64,000 nt of DNA from Nesterenkonia sp. LB17 (GCF_022565915.1 NZ_JAJOYX010000006.1:1-64000); one strand, 5' to 3'. Positions 52,610-61,741 are shown, counted from the stretch's first letter. Notes: a model not told the origin generated them from the letters alone. Made by a program: numbers and translations.

Positions 52610-52930
52610 TCAGCGGACGTGTGGCTCCGCCGCCGACTCTCGCGAAGAGCTGGCGCGGGAGGCCATGGCGTCGAGCGGCTCACCGTGCTCACCGTGGAGG
52701 TCCTGCTGCTCCAGGGAGTCCGAGCGGCCGATGACCTCCTTGGCGACGAGGAACGAGCCGCAGTACAGGACGATGAAGATCATCCCGGGCAGCCAGACCT
52801 GATCCAGATCCCAGAAGTACAATGCGACGATCGAGCCGACGAGCATGAAGAAGACGAAGAGGAACGCGACGAAGTTCCCTACAAAATTGCCCTGGCCCGA
52901 ATAGGCCTTGACCTTACCGTTGCTGATCAT
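52610..52930 (-). CDS. Small two-span membrane protein
   Basis: The 106-residue protein has two membrane helices (VGNFVAFLFVFFMLVGSIVALYFW and VWLPGMIFIVLYCGSFLVAKEVIG) and a polar C-terminal tail of about 35 residues. The family is not recognised. ATG 52930 has AAGGGGA upstream. It lies between deoC and the acyltransferase gene on the same strand. Confidence 0.7.
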   Translation of the reverse strand: MISNGKVKAYSGQGNFVGNFVAFLFVFFMLVGSIVALYFWDLDQVWLPGMIFIVLYCGSFLVAKEVIGRSDSLEQQDLHGEHGEPLDAMASRASSSRESAAEPHVR

Positions 52931-52972
52931 GTGCTCCCCTTAGGATGCGGTGCGGTCTGCTGGACGCCCATC

Positions 52973-53677
52973 TCAGTAGCTCCCGGCAGCACCCGATGTG
53001 CTGGAATCTCTAGGCTCCACGATATCAAGAGAGGAGCTCGCTCCGATGCGTGTGGCGCCGGCGGACACCATCGCGACGGCGTCGTCATAGCTGCGCACTC
53101 CGCCGGAGGCCTTGATGCCCAGCCGGCCACCGACCAGGGAGTGCATCAGGGTGATGTCAGCGAGGGTGGCTCCGCCGCCGGCGAACCCGGTGGAGGTCTT
53201 CACGAAGTCAGCCCCGGCCGCTTCCGCGGCCCGGCATACCAGCTCCTTCGCTGACTCGCCGAGCAGCACCGTCTCCAGGATCACCTTGAGGATCGCGCCG
53301 CCTGCGTGGGCGGCGTCGGCCAGCGCACGGATCTGCGCCTCGACGTAGCTGTGGTCACCGGCATTCGCGGCGGCGATGTCCACCACCATGTCCACCTCCT
53401 GGGCGCCGAGCTGAACCGCCTCCACGGTCTCCGCCAGCTTCGACGCGGTGGTCGAGGCTCCCAGCGGGAAGCCGACCACGGTGCAGGTCTTGACCTCGGT
53501 GCCGGTGAGCTCCGCGGCGACCAGCGGCACCCAGCGCGGGTTGATGCAGACCGCGGCGAAGGAATGGGTGCGCGCCTCGGTGACGATCCGCCGGATGGTG
53601 GCCTCATCGGTGTCAGGCTTCAGGGCGGTGTGATCGATCAGCGGTGCCATCTCGGCGGGGGTGGGGGTATGTGACAT
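52973..53677 (-). CDS. deoC: Deoxyribose-phosphate aldolase
   Basis: DeoC splits deoxyribose 5-phosphate into acetaldehyde and glyceraldehyde 3-phosphate. The 234-residue TIM barrel has LIDHTALKPDTDEATI, VCINPRWVPL, the VDMVVDIAAANAG region, the Schiff-base lysine in DFVKTSTGFAGGGAT and the second lysine in GIKASGGVRSYDDA. The start has CCAGGAGCAC upstream. It is 56 bases downstream of the phospho-sugar mutase in a nucleoside catabolism operon. Confidence 0.95.
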   Translation of the reverse strand: MSHTPTPAEMAPLIDHTALKPDTDEATIRRIVTEARTHSFAAVCINPRWVPLVAAELTGTEVKTCTVVGFPLGASTTASKLAETVEAVQLGAQEVDMVVDIAAANAGDHSYVEAQIRALADAAHAGGAILKVILETVLLGESAKELVCRAAEAAGADFVKTSTGFAGGGATLADITLMHSLVGGRLGIKASGGVRSYDDAVAMVSAGATRIGASSSLDIVEPRDSSTSGAAGSY

Positions 53678-53733
53678 GGGCGTGCTCCTGGAGGGTCAGT
53701 GGGAGGGGCAGGTGGGGCTGGACGGCGGGCTGG

Positions 53734-55572
53734 TCAGCCCAGCAGGGACTCCATCGAGGTGCGCAGCTGTTCCAGGCGCTTGGCCGCCTGGGCGCGGGCC
53801 GCGCCGATGGCCTCGGGGTCGGCGTTGATTCCGGGGGTGTCCGCCACGGCTTCGAGGTAGCACTTGACCTTCGGCTCGGTGCCGGAGGGCCGGACGATCA
53901 CCCGGTCCCCAGCCTCGGTGAGGTAGATCAGAGCATCGGTCTTGGTCGCCTCGCTCAGCTCCGTGCCGGGCAGCGGATCCCGGGTCAGGTCCAGGGACTC
54001 GACCACGGGGGAGCCGGCGATCTCCACTGGAGCCTGTGCGCGCAGCGCCGCGGTGACCTTGCCCAGCTCGGAGAGGTCGTTGACCCGGATGGTGACCTGG
54101 CCGGTGACGAAGACTCCGGCCTCGGCGGCGATCTCGTCCAGGGCGGCGATCAGGCTGGTGCCGCGGGCCTTCAGCGAAGCGGTCATCTCCGCGAAGATCA
54201 GCGCGGCAGAGACGCCGTCCTTGTCCTTGACGTGTTCGGGGTCCACGTTGAAGCCGATGGCCTCCTCGTAGCCGAAGCTCATGTGCTGGACCCGGGCCAG
54301 CCATTTGAACCCGGTCAGCGTCGCGGCATGTTCGACGCCGCGGACCTCGCACAGCCGCGCGAGCAGCCGGGAGGAGACGATCGAGTTCGCCAGCACCGGG
54401 GCGCTGCCGTCGGCCTGGGGGCGCAGCGGTCCGCGTTCGAGCAGGTGGCGGCCCAGCAGGGCCCCGATCTCATCACCGGAGAGCTGGCGCCAGGCGCCGG
54501 CCGACTCGTCATAGACCGCCGCGGAGAGCCGATCAGCGTCGGGGTCATTGGCCAGCACCAGGTCTGCCTGCTCGGCCTCGGCGGCCTTCAGTGCGAGGTC
54601 CAGGGCGCCGGGCTCCTCAGGATTGGGGAAGTCGGCCGTGGGGAAGTCGGGATCCGGTTCGAACTGCTCGGCCACCGGGGTCACGGTGAACCCGCCGGCA
54701 CGCAGCAGCGAGGTGACCATCTCCCCGCCGACGCCGTGCATCGCGGTGTAGACCACGTGCAGGTCGCGCTGCGGGTAGGTCTCCGGATCCAGCAGCTCCA
54801 GGGCCTCGCGCTCGTAGCTGCCGCGGGCCTCATCGGTGACGGGGTGCGGCTCAGCGTCGCCGGCGGAGGCGCCGGCGCCGTCAGCGGCCCCAGCGCCGAC
54901 CTCCGCGGCGGGTGCGGGTGTGTCCGCCAGTTCGGCGATCCTTGCCGCGATGTCCTGATCCACCGGTGGCACGATCTGCGCACCGACCCCATGGCCGTGG
55001 GGTTCCAGGAAGCGGGAGAGCTCCCCGCCGAGGTAGACCTTGTACCCGTTGTCTTGGGGCGGATTGTGGCTCGCGGTGACCATCACACCGATCTCGGCGT
55101 CGAGCACCAGCACCTGGCGGGCCAGCAGCGGGGTGGGTCCCGGGCGGGTGAAGAGGTGGACCTCCCAGCCGGCGGCGGAGAAGATCTCGGCGGTGTCGGC
55201 GGCGAACTCGTCGGACTGGTGGCGGGCGTCGTAGCCGATCACGATCTTGCGCGCCCCGCTGCGCATCAGGTCCTGCGGGTTGTCCGCCTGCTGCTGGGCC
55301 TTGGCCAGCTGCTCCTCGGCGTAGCTGAGCATCCCCGCCGCCGTCTGGCGGACCACCAGGCGGTTCATCCGCAGCGGTCCCGGACCCAGCTCCGCGCGCA
55401 GCCCGGCGGTGCCGAAGGCGAGCCGCCCGGCGAAGAGCCGTTGAAGCTCTGCGGTCGCCGAGGCGTCCGAGTCCTCGGCGCGCTGCAGCAGCTGCTGCAG
55501 CTTGGACCGGGTGTCGGCGTCCGGGTCCTGGTCGATCCAGCGGCGAACGGCAAAGATCAGCTTCTCGGTCAT
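53734..55572 (-). CDS. Phospho-sugar mutase (PmmB-like; probable phosphopentomutase)
   Basis: The 612-residue alpha-D-phosphohexomutase-family enzyme has the FGTAGLRAELGPG N-terminal motif, the phosphoserine loop VMVTASHNPPQDNG, the metal loop LANDPDADRLS, the sugar loop GDEIGALLG and the phosphate-binding RPSGTEPKVKCY. An unusual Ala/Asp/Gly-rich insert lies near residues 215-255. Placement between purine nucleoside phosphorylase and DeoC implies that it interconverts (deoxy)ribose 1- and 5-phosphates. Start ATG 55572 has GAGGGAGC upstream; ATG 55626 is a longer alternative without one. M. tuberculosis has the same deoD-pmmB neighbourhood. Confidence 0.92.
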   Translation of the reverse strand: MTEKLIFAVRRWIDQDPDADTRSKLQQLLQRAEDSDASATAELQRLFAGRLAFGTAGLRAELGPGPLRMNRLVVRQTAAGMLSYAEEQLAKAQQQADNPQDLMRSGARKIVIGYDARHQSDEFAADTAEIFSAAGWEVHLFTRPGPTPLLARQVLVLDAEIGVMVTASHNPPQDNGYKVYLGGELSRFLEPHGHGVGAQIVPPVDQDIAARIAELADTPAPAAEVGAGAADGAGASAGDAEPHPVTDEARGSYEREALELLDPETYPQRDLHVVYTAMHGVGGEMVTSLLRAGGFTVTPVAEQFEPDPDFPTADFPNPEEPGALDLALKAAEAEQADLVLANDPDADRLSAAVYDESAGAWRQLSGDEIGALLGRHLLERGPLRPQADGSAPVLANSIVSSRLLARLCEVRGVEHAATLTGFKWLARVQHMSFGYEEAIGFNVDPEHVKDKDGVSAALIFAEMTASLKARGTSLIAALDEIAAEAGVFVTGQVTIRVNDLSELGKVTAALRAQAPVEIAGSPVVESLDLTRDPLPGTELSEATKTDALIYLTEAGDRVIVRPSGTEPKVKCYLEAVADTPGINADPEAIGAARAQAAKRLEQLRTSMESLLG

Positions 55573-55690
55573 GGCGGTCTGCTCCCTCATCTCGGTCGGG
55601 GTATCGGGTCTGGGTCGGTCGGTCATCGGTGCAGGACAGAAGTGGAGAGCGACGGGCTCGGCGCGTGAGGCTCGTCAGAGCTCACGCTGA

Positions 55691-56611
55691 TCAGGGCGCC
55701 AGGATGCGCCCGATGACCTCTGCCAGCAGGGCGGATATCCGCGGGGCGGCCTGGCGTCCGGCGTCGAGGACCTCGCTGTGGCTCAGCGGCTCCGGGGAGA
55801 TGCCGGCGGCCTGGTTGGTGACCAGGGAGATGCCGAAGACCTCCATGCCGGCGGCGCGGGCGGCGATCGCCTCCAGCGCGGTGGACATCCCCACCAGATC
55901 GGCGCCCAGCGTTCCGGCCATCCTGACCTCGGCGGGAGTCTCGTAGTGCGGGCCGGGGAACTGCGCGTAGACACCCTCGGGCAGATCGGGATCGACTTCC
56001 CGAGCCGCTGCACGCAGCCGGCTGGAATAGAGGTCGGTCATGTCCACGAAGTGCGCGCCGCGCAGGGAGGAGATGCCGGTGAGGTTGAGGTGATCGGAGA
56101 TCAGCACCGGGGTGCCGGGCTTCCACTGCGGGTTCAGCCCGCCGCACCCGTTGGTCAGCACCATGGTCGCCGCACCCGCAGCGGCGGCGGTGCGCACCCC
56201 ATGGGCGACGGCGTCGACTCCGCGGCCCTCGTAGTAATGGGTGCGCGCGCCGATCACGAGCACATGCGCGCCCGAGGGGGTGCGCAGGACCTTCAGCGTG
56301 CCGCTGTGGCCGGAGACGCCCGAGGCATGGAAGCCGGGAACCTGTTCGGCGTCGACCTCCGCGATGAGCTCACCAAGCCTGGCGGCGGCCTCACCCCATC
56401 CGGAGCCCAGGGTGCAGGCCAGGTCGATCGAGTCGACGCCGGCCTGGTGCAGCAGCTCTCGCGCGGCCTCTTCGGCGCGCAGGTTCGCCGGGGCGGTCGG
56501 GTCATCGGTGGAGGTCAGCTCCGGAGGCGCGCCGAGTGGGTCGCCGAGTGGGTCGCCGAGCGGGGCGCTGGTGGGGGCACTGTGCTGGGTCTGGACTCTG
56601 TCGTGGCTCAC
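55691..56611 (-). CDS. Purine nucleoside phosphorylase
   Basis: The 306-residue trimeric-type (PNP/MTAP family) enzyme splits purine nucleosides to base and (deoxy)ribose 1-phosphate. Motifs include ACTLGSGWGEAA for phosphate binding, RTHYYEGRGVDAVAHGVRT, LTNGCGGLNPQWKPGTPVLISDHLNLTG and MVGMST-like LVGMSTALEAIAARAAG. A roughly 50-residue polar N-terminal extension contains a three-copy GDPLGDPLGAP repeat. GTG 56611 is chosen because a TAGATT -10 element sits seven bases upstream. It heads the punA-mutase-deoC operon, divergent from lpdA. Confidence 0.93.
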   Translation of the reverse strand: MSHDRVQTQHSAPTSAPLGDPLGDPLGAPPELTSTDDPTAPANLRAEEAARELLHQAGVDSIDLACTLGSGWGEAAARLGELIAEVDAEQVPGFHASGVSGHSGTLKVLRTPSGAHVLVIGARTHYYEGRGVDAVAHGVRTAAAAGAATMVLTNGCGGLNPQWKPGTPVLISDHLNLTGISSLRGAHFVDMTDLYSSRLRAAAREVDPDLPEGVYAQFPGPHYETPAEVRMAGTLGADLVGMSTALEAIAARAAGMEVFGISLVTNQAAGISPEPLSHSEVLDAGRQAAPRISALLAEVIGRILAP

Positions 56612-56618
56612 ATGGGTC

Positions 56619-56624
56619 AATCTA
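56619..56624 (-). promoter_or_regulatory. -10 element (TAGATT) for a leaderless nucleoside operon mRNA
   Basis: On the minus strand TAGATT is followed by seven bases and GTG 56611. The remaining 176 bases up to the lpdA start contain no further recognisable gene. Confidence 0.45.
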
Positions 56625-56800
56625 CAGTCTGGGTGGGACACAGCGGCAGGCTGACGCGATGGATCTGGCTCCACGGCGCGCCGCAGCGGCTCTCGAATCG
56701 CCGCGAGCTGACGGACCGGTCAGGTCGAGTCTTCGAGCTTGCGATGTCACATCCCTGTGTGGCGTATGACATTGCTGTCTCAACTGGGCAGAATGGGGCG

Positions 56801-58270
56801 GTGACTCCAACTAATATGCAACGACGCTTCGCCCCTGACCGCATCGCCATCCTCGGTGGAGGCCCGGGAGGCTATGAAGCCGCTATGGTCGCCGCCGACG
56901 CCGGCGCGGAGGTCACCATCATCGAGGAGAAGGGCCTCGGCGGCTCCGCGGTGCTCACCGACGTGGTTCCGTCCAAGACGCTGATCGCCACCGCCGACGC
57001 GATGCGCCGGGTCAACATCTCCACCGCCTTCGGCGTGCGCTTCGGTGAACATGCCAGCGGCACCGAGGGTGCGGCCGGCGACGAGGCCAAAGAGGCAGAG
57101 GCCTGGGCCGACTTCTCCAAGGTCAACGAGCGCCTGCTCAAGCTCGCGCACAGCCAGTCCCGCGACATCCACGCCACTCTGGAGTCCTATGGGGTGAGGG
57201 TGATCATCGGGCGCGGCAAGCTCGTGCCGCCGCACAGCATCGAGGTCACCTCTGGGGAACATGCCGGTGACGTGGTCGTCGCCGACGCGATCATCGTGGC
57301 GACCGGCGCTCACCCGCGCGAACTCGGCTCCGCAAAGCCGGACGGCGAACGGATCCTCAACTGGACCCAGGCCTACAACCTCACCGAGGTCCCGGAACAC
57401 ATGATCGTCGTCGGCTCCGGCGTCACCGGCGCCGAGTTCGCCTCGGCCTACCGTCGGCTCGGCGCCGAGGTCACGCTGGTCTCCTCCCGCGACCAGGTCC
57501 TGCCCGGGGAGGACGCCGACGCCGCCACGGTGCTGGAGAACTCCTTCAAACGCGTCGGAGTCCACGTCGCGTCACGGACCCGCGCCGAGTCCGTGGAGCG
57601 CACGGAGGACGGGGTCGATGTCCGGCTCACCAACGGTGAGGTGCTGCACGGCTCGCACTGCCTGATGGCGGTGGGCGGGATCCCGAACACCGCCGACCTC
57701 GGGCTCGAGGAGGCCGGGGTCGAGATCTCCGAATCCGGCCACGTCCAGGTGGACACCGTCTCGCGCACCACGGCCAACAACATCTACGCCGCAGGGGACT
57801 GCACCGGGGTGATGCCGCTGGCCTCCGTCGCGGCGATGCAGGGCCGTGTGGCCGTGGCCCATATGCAGGGCGAGAGCGTGAAGCCGCTGAAGCTCCACCA
57901 GGTCGCCTCAAACGTGTTCACCTCCCCGGAGATCGCCACGGTCGGGGTCACCCAGGAACAGGTCGACTCCGGAAAGTACCAGGCCGACGTGATCAAGCTC
58001 GACCTGGCCACCAACGCCCGGGCCAAGATGATGAACATCCGTGAAGGCTTCGTGAAGATCTTCTCGCGCAAGGGCTCCGGCACCGTGATCGGTGCCGTCG
58101 TCGTCGCCCCGCGCGCCTCCGAGCTGATCTTCCCGCTCGCGCTGGCCGTGACGCACAAGCTGCACGTCGACGACGTCGCCACCACCTTCACCGTCTACCC
58201 CTCGCTGACCGGCTCGATCTCCGAAGCCGCCCGCCGACTCCACCTTCACGTCACCGACCCGGAGGACTGA
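56801..58270 (+). CDS. lpdA: NAD(P)H-quinone dehydrogenase, LpdA type
   Basis: The 489-residue FAD protein follows the dihydrolipoamide dehydrogenase fold: RIAILGGGPGGYEAAMVA, the active-site region GLGGSAVLTDVVPSKTLIA, the NAD site MIVVGSGVTGAEFASAY, IYAAGDCTGVMPLASVAAMQGRVA and the C-terminal VYPSLTGSISEAARRL. The redox CxxxxC of lipoamide dehydrogenases is absent. This matches M. tuberculosis LpdA (Rv3303c), a quinone reductase that contributes to oxidative stress resistance. GTG 56801 is preferred, ATG 56816 is the alternative. DUF885 follows after five bases. Confidence 0.93.
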   Translation: MTPTNMQRRFAPDRIAILGGGPGGYEAAMVAADAGAEVTIIEEKGLGGSAVLTDVVPSKTLIATADAMRRVNISTAFGVRFGEHASGTEGAAGDEAKEAEAWADFSKVNERLLKLAHSQSRDIHATLESYGVRVIIGRGKLVPPHSIEVTSGEHAGDVVVADAIIVATGAHPRELGSAKPDGERILNWTQAYNLTEVPEHMIVVGSGVTGAEFASAYRRLGAEVTLVSSRDQVLPGEDADAATVLENSFKRVGVHVASRTRAESVERTEDGVDVRLTNGEVLHGSHCLMAVGGIPNTADLGLEEAGVEISESGHVQVDTVSRTTANNIYAAGDCTGVMPLASVAAMQGRVAVAHMQGESVKPLKLHQVASNVFTSPEIATVGVTQEQVDSGKYQADVIKLDLATNARAKMMNIREGFVKIFSRKGSGTVIGAVVVAPRASELIFPLALAVTHKLHVDDVATTFTVYPSLTGSISEAARRLHLHVTDPED

Positions 58271-58275
58271 CCCGC

Positions 58276-59988
58276 ATGAGCAGCCCCACGCCCCCCGAAC
58301 CGGTGAAGCCGGGAAGCGCGACGCCGCGCACCCCGACCGCGGTGGATGCCTTCGCCGAGGACTACTTCGAGCGGCTGCTCGCCCTGGACCCGGAGGAGGC
58401 GACGGTGCTTGGCCGCCCCGGCGTGGAGACCGAGTACGCCGACTACTCCCCGGCCGGACGCGAAGAAGTCGCGCAGCTGCAGCGCGAGACGCTGACCCGG
58501 CTGGCCGGGCTGACGCCAGCGGACCGCATCGACGAGGTGACCCTGCATGCGATGGCCGAGCGGATCGGGCTTGACGTCGCGCTGCACGATTCCGGGCGGA
58601 CCGAGCTGAACAACCTGGCATCGGCACCGCAGGGAGTGCGGATGGTCCTTGAGCTGATGCCCGCGCAGACCGAGCAGGACTTCCTCCACATCGCCGGGCG
58701 GCTGCACAACCTGCCTGCCGCGCTCGAAGGCTACTGGGCCTCGCTCCAAGCCTCCGCCGAGCGAGGCCAGGTCCCCGCCGTACGCCAGGTCCAGGCGGTG
58801 GCGCAGCAGTGCCGCAGCTACGCCCGCGACGACGGCGCGCTCGCCGGCTACCTGCACAGCGGCCAGCAGGCCCAGGTCAGCGGGACCACGCAGGACGCCC
58901 TGGCCGCCGGCACCGCCGCCGCGCAGCAGGCCTACCGGCTGCTGGCGCGGCGCCTCGAGGAAAAGCTGCTGCCCCAGGCTCCGGCGGCCGACGCGGTGGG
59001 GATCGAGACGTACCGGCTGGCCAGCCGGTACTTCACCGGCACCGCGCTGGACCTCCAGGAGACCTACCGGTGGGGCCTGGAGGAGCTCGCCCGGCTCGTC
59101 GCCGCTCAGGAGGAGGTCGCCCAGCAGATCAGCCCCGGCGCCTCCGTGGAGGACGCCAAGGCGATCCTTGACGCGGATCCCACCCGGCAGCTCTCCGGGA
59201 CGGCTGCGCTGCAGGAATGGATGCAGCGGCTCTCGGACGAGGCGATGGCGGCCCTGAAGGACGTGCACTTCGACATTCCGTCCCCCATGGACGCCCTGGA
59301 ATGCATGATCGCGCCGACCCAGGACGGCGGGGTCTACTACACCGGACCCAGTGACGACTTCTCCCGGCCGGGCCGGATGTGGTGGTCGGTGCCTGAAGCG
59401 GACGAGCGCTTCACCACCTGGGCGGAGACCACCACCGTCTACCACGAGGGGGTCCCGGGGCATCATCTGCAGATCGCCACCGCCACCCTGGTGAAGGACC
59501 GGCTGAACTCGTGGCGGCGCCACGGCAGCTTCGTCTCCGGCTTCGCCGAGGGGTGGGCGCTCTACGCAGAGCAGCTCATGGCCGAACTGGGATTCCTCGC
59601 AGACCCCGGAGACCTGATGGGGATGTATGACATGCAGCGGATGCGCGCGGCCCGCGTGGTCTTCGACATCGGGGTTCACTGCGGCTTCGACGCCCCAGCA
59701 GAATGGGGCGGGAAGCCCTGGACCCCTGAGCAGGGCAAGGAGTTTCTGCGCGCCCACCTTCCGATCTCGCCGGCGCAGCTGGACTTCGAGTTCACCCGCT
59801 ATCTCGGCTGGCCCGGTCAGGCGCCGTCGTACAAGGTCGGACAGCGTGTCTTCGAGCAGATCCGCGCCGAGCGTGAGGCGGTCGCCCGGGCAGCCGAGGA
59901 GCCATTCGACCTGCGTGCCTTCCACACCGAGCTGCTGGGACTCGGCATGATCGGGCTGGACACGATGCGATTCGCGATGCGGCCATGA
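58276..59988 (+). CDS. DUF885 family putative metallopeptidase
   Basis: The 570-residue protein has the DUF885 order: N-terminal helices with FAEDYFERLLALDPEEAT, a central domain, and the zinc-like motif VYHEGVPGHHLQ near residue 393, then FVSGFAEGWALYAEQLM and MYDMQRMRAARVVFDIGVH. Such proteins are thought to be cytoplasmic carboxypeptidase-like zinc enzymes (GHH plus Glu). ATG 58276 follows lpdA by five bases. The stop overlaps the GNAT gene (ATGA at 59985), so the genes are coupled. Confidence 0.88.
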   Translation: MSSPTPPEPVKPGSATPRTPTAVDAFAEDYFERLLALDPEEATVLGRPGVETEYADYSPAGREEVAQLQRETLTRLAGLTPADRIDEVTLHAMAERIGLDVALHDSGRTELNNLASAPQGVRMVLELMPAQTEQDFLHIAGRLHNLPAALEGYWASLQASAERGQVPAVRQVQAVAQQCRSYARDDGALAGYLHSGQQAQVSGTTQDALAAGTAAAQQAYRLLARRLEEKLLPQAPAADAVGIETYRLASRYFTGTALDLQETYRWGLEELARLVAAQEEVAQQISPGASVEDAKAILDADPTRQLSGTAALQEWMQRLSDEAMAALKDVHFDIPSPMDALECMIAPTQDGGVYYTGPSDDFSRPGRMWWSVPEADERFTTWAETTTVYHEGVPGHHLQIATATLVKDRLNSWRRHGSFVSGFAEGWALYAEQLMAELGFLADPGDLMGMYDMQRMRAARVVFDIGVHCGFDAPAEWGGKPWTPEQGKEFLRAHLPISPAQLDFEFTRYLGWPGQAPSYKVGQRVFEQIRAEREAVARAAEEPFDLRAFHTELLGLGMIGLDTMRFAMRP

Positions 59989-60641
59989 GACTGCGCCCCG
60001 GCCGGAACCGTGACTGGCCGGTGAGCCCTGCGGTGCAGACCTCCGCCGGGCGGGTGGAGCTGCGCCCCCTGCGGCCCGAGGACGAGCATCGCTTCATGGC
60101 GCTGCGCGTGCTCAACAGCGAGTGGCTGCAGCCCTGGGACGCCACCACCCCCGAGAATCCCGATCCCCGCGATTCCGCCGCCAGCTTCCGGCAGATGGCT
60201 CGCCACCTGACCCGCAGCGCCCGGACCGGCACGCACCTGCCCTGGCTGATCTGGTTCACCGCCGACGGCGGAGCGCCCCGGCTGGTCGGTCAGCTGACGG
60301 TGGGCCCGATCATCGCCGGCTCCGCGCAGACCACCTCCCTGGGCTACTGGCTCGACGAGGGACATGCCGGGCGGGGGATCACCCCGATGGCCGTGGCGCT
60401 CGCGGTCGACCACCTCTTCTTCGAACGCGGACTGCACCGGGTGGAGATCGCCGTTCGTCCGGAGAACGCAGCGAGTCTGCGGGTGGTGGAGAAGCTGGGA
60501 TTCCGGGAGGAAGGAATGCGCCTGCGGTTCCTGCACATCCACGGGGCCTGGCGCGACCACAGGTGCTTCGCGCTGACCCGGGAAGAGATCGGCGACGGTC
60601 TTGTGGCGCGTTGCCGCGGATCACAATCCGGTGTCGGATAG
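59985..60641 (+). CDS. GNAT acetyltransferase, RimJ/RimL type
   Basis: The 218-residue protein has the GNAT fold with VELRPLRPEDEHRFMALR, LVGQLTVGPIIAGSAQTTSLGYWLDEGHAGRGITPMAVALAVDH (the acetyl-CoA pyrophosphate loop) and RVEIAVRPENAASLRVVEKLGFREEGMRLRFLHI. This is the pattern of RimJ/RimL-like protein N-terminal or antibiotic acetyltransferases; the substrate is unknown. It overlaps the DUF885 gene by four bases. Confidence 0.9.
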   Translation: MRLRPGRNRDWPVSPAVQTSAGRVELRPLRPEDEHRFMALRVLNSEWLQPWDATTPENPDPRDSAASFRQMARHLTRSARTGTHLPWLIWFTADGGAPRLVGQLTVGPIIAGSAQTTSLGYWLDEGHAGRGITPMAVALAVDHLFFERGLHRVEIAVRPENAASLRVVEKLGFREEGMRLRFLHIHGAWRDHRCFALTREEIGDGLVARCRGSQSGVG

Positions 60642-60644
60642 GCT
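60639..60644 (+). promoter_or_regulatory. Candidate -10 element (TAGGCT) of the membrane protein gene
   Basis: TAGGCT is 35 bases before the start at 60680, giving a short leader that holds AAGGGGG as ribosome binding site. Confidence 0.35.
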
Positions 60645-60679
60645 CACCCTGTACTTCATGAAGGGCAAGGGGGCCAGAG

Positions 60680-61741
60680 ATGCTGGGCATGGAACACACC
60701 GAGAGCGGTTTCCTCTCCGCTGTGCAGGGCCTGCCCATCCCCTCCTCCGCGCTCATCGCCCTGATCGCCGTGCTCTTCCTGGGCGCCCTGGTCCTGCGCG
60801 GACGGCGCCAGGCCAGCAGCTTCACCGAGGCCGCGCCCACGGTTCAGGACGGCCCGACGATCACTCGGGAAACCTCCCTGCGGTCGCTGCCGGCCTCCAC
60901 CGAGCCGATGACCAGCACCACCGCCCACCCCGACACCCACCGAGGGGCGACAATGTCTTCCACCACTGAGTCCTCAGCCACCGCGTCTTCCACCACCGAG
61001 TCTTCCACCACCGAGTCTTCACGCTCGGCCTCCGGGTTCCAGCTGCACTGGGGTCGCACCCTGGTGGCGCTCCTCGGAGTGCTCGCTCTGCTCACCGCCG
61101 TCGTCACCGGGATCCTCGCGCCGCTCACCGCGGTGCCCGCAGCGCTGCCGCTCAGCGCCGCTGGCGTGTTCCTGCTCGCACTGGTGGCCATGAGGACCAT
61201 GGCGGTGCTGCGCCGACGCAGCCGGCGTCGAGCGCGCGTGCAGTCCGCCATCGAAGAAGCGATGAATCCGCTGCAGTCCAGCCCCTGGGTGAATCCGGCC
61301 GACGCCGGGCTCTTCGACGCGCTGAGCGCCGACGACCGTGGCGCCGGGGGCCCGAACTCCTTGCAGCAGATCGACGAGGACGGACTTCCCGTGGGACTGG
61401 AACGCACCTTCGGGGCTGAGGTGCAGACCGCGGGCCCGGTCCTGGGCGATGCCGCTGAGCCGGTCGGCCCCTGGCAGCCGCGTTCCGTGCCGCGACCGAA
61501 ATACCTGGACCTGGACAAGGCCGAGCGGATCGAGCCGGAGGCGCTCGCGGTGCAGACCCCCGTGCCGCGCAGCGACGTCAAGCTCACCCAGCGCCGCTTC
61601 CTGGACACGTCGGCCCCCGCTGAGCAGACCCCGGCGGCCCAGCAGAGCTCCACAGAGCAGAACCCCCCGGTGGACCAGATCAAGGCCCCGAAGCATGATT
61701 CGATGAACCTCGACGAAGTACTCAAGCGCCGGCGCGCCTGA
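60680..61741 (+). CDS. Micrococcaceae-type membrane protein, unknown
   Basis: The 353-residue protein has an N-terminal helix (SSALIALIAVLFLGALVLRG), a Ser/Thr-rich low-complexity linker (about 75-118, repeated SSTTES), two further helices (TLVALLGVLALLTAVVTGIL and LPLSAAGVFLLALVAMRTM) and a basic, then Pro/Gln-rich cytoplasmic tail ending NLDEVLKRRRA. The VPRPKYLDLDKAERIEPEAL segment resembles tails I recall from conserved hypothetical proteins of Arthrobacter relatives. The function is unknown. The stop overlaps the next ATG by one base. Confidence 0.75.
   Translation: MLGMEHTESGFLSAVQGLPIPSSALIALIAVLFLGALVLRGRRQASSFTEAAPTVQDGPTITRETSLRSLPASTEPMTSTTAHPDTHRGATMSSTTESSATASSTTESSTTESSRSASGFQLHWGRTLVALLGVLALLTAVVTGILAPLTAVPAALPLSAAGVFLLALVAMRTMAVLRRRSRRRARVQSAIEEAMNPLQSSPWVNPADAGLFDALSADDRGAGGPNSLQQIDEDGLPVGLERTFGAEVQTAGPVLGDAAEPVGPWQPRSVPRPKYLDLDKAERIEPEALAVQTPVPRSDVKLTQRRFLDTSAPAEQTPAAQQSSTEQNPPVDQIKAPKHDSMNLDEVLKRRRA
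60956..61021 (+). repeat. Short coding repeat (SSTTES units)
   Basis: TCTTCCACCACYGAG-type units recur four times in frame within the membrane protein gene, encoding the Ser/Thr linker. The near-identical units suggest recent expansion. Confidence 0.7.
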
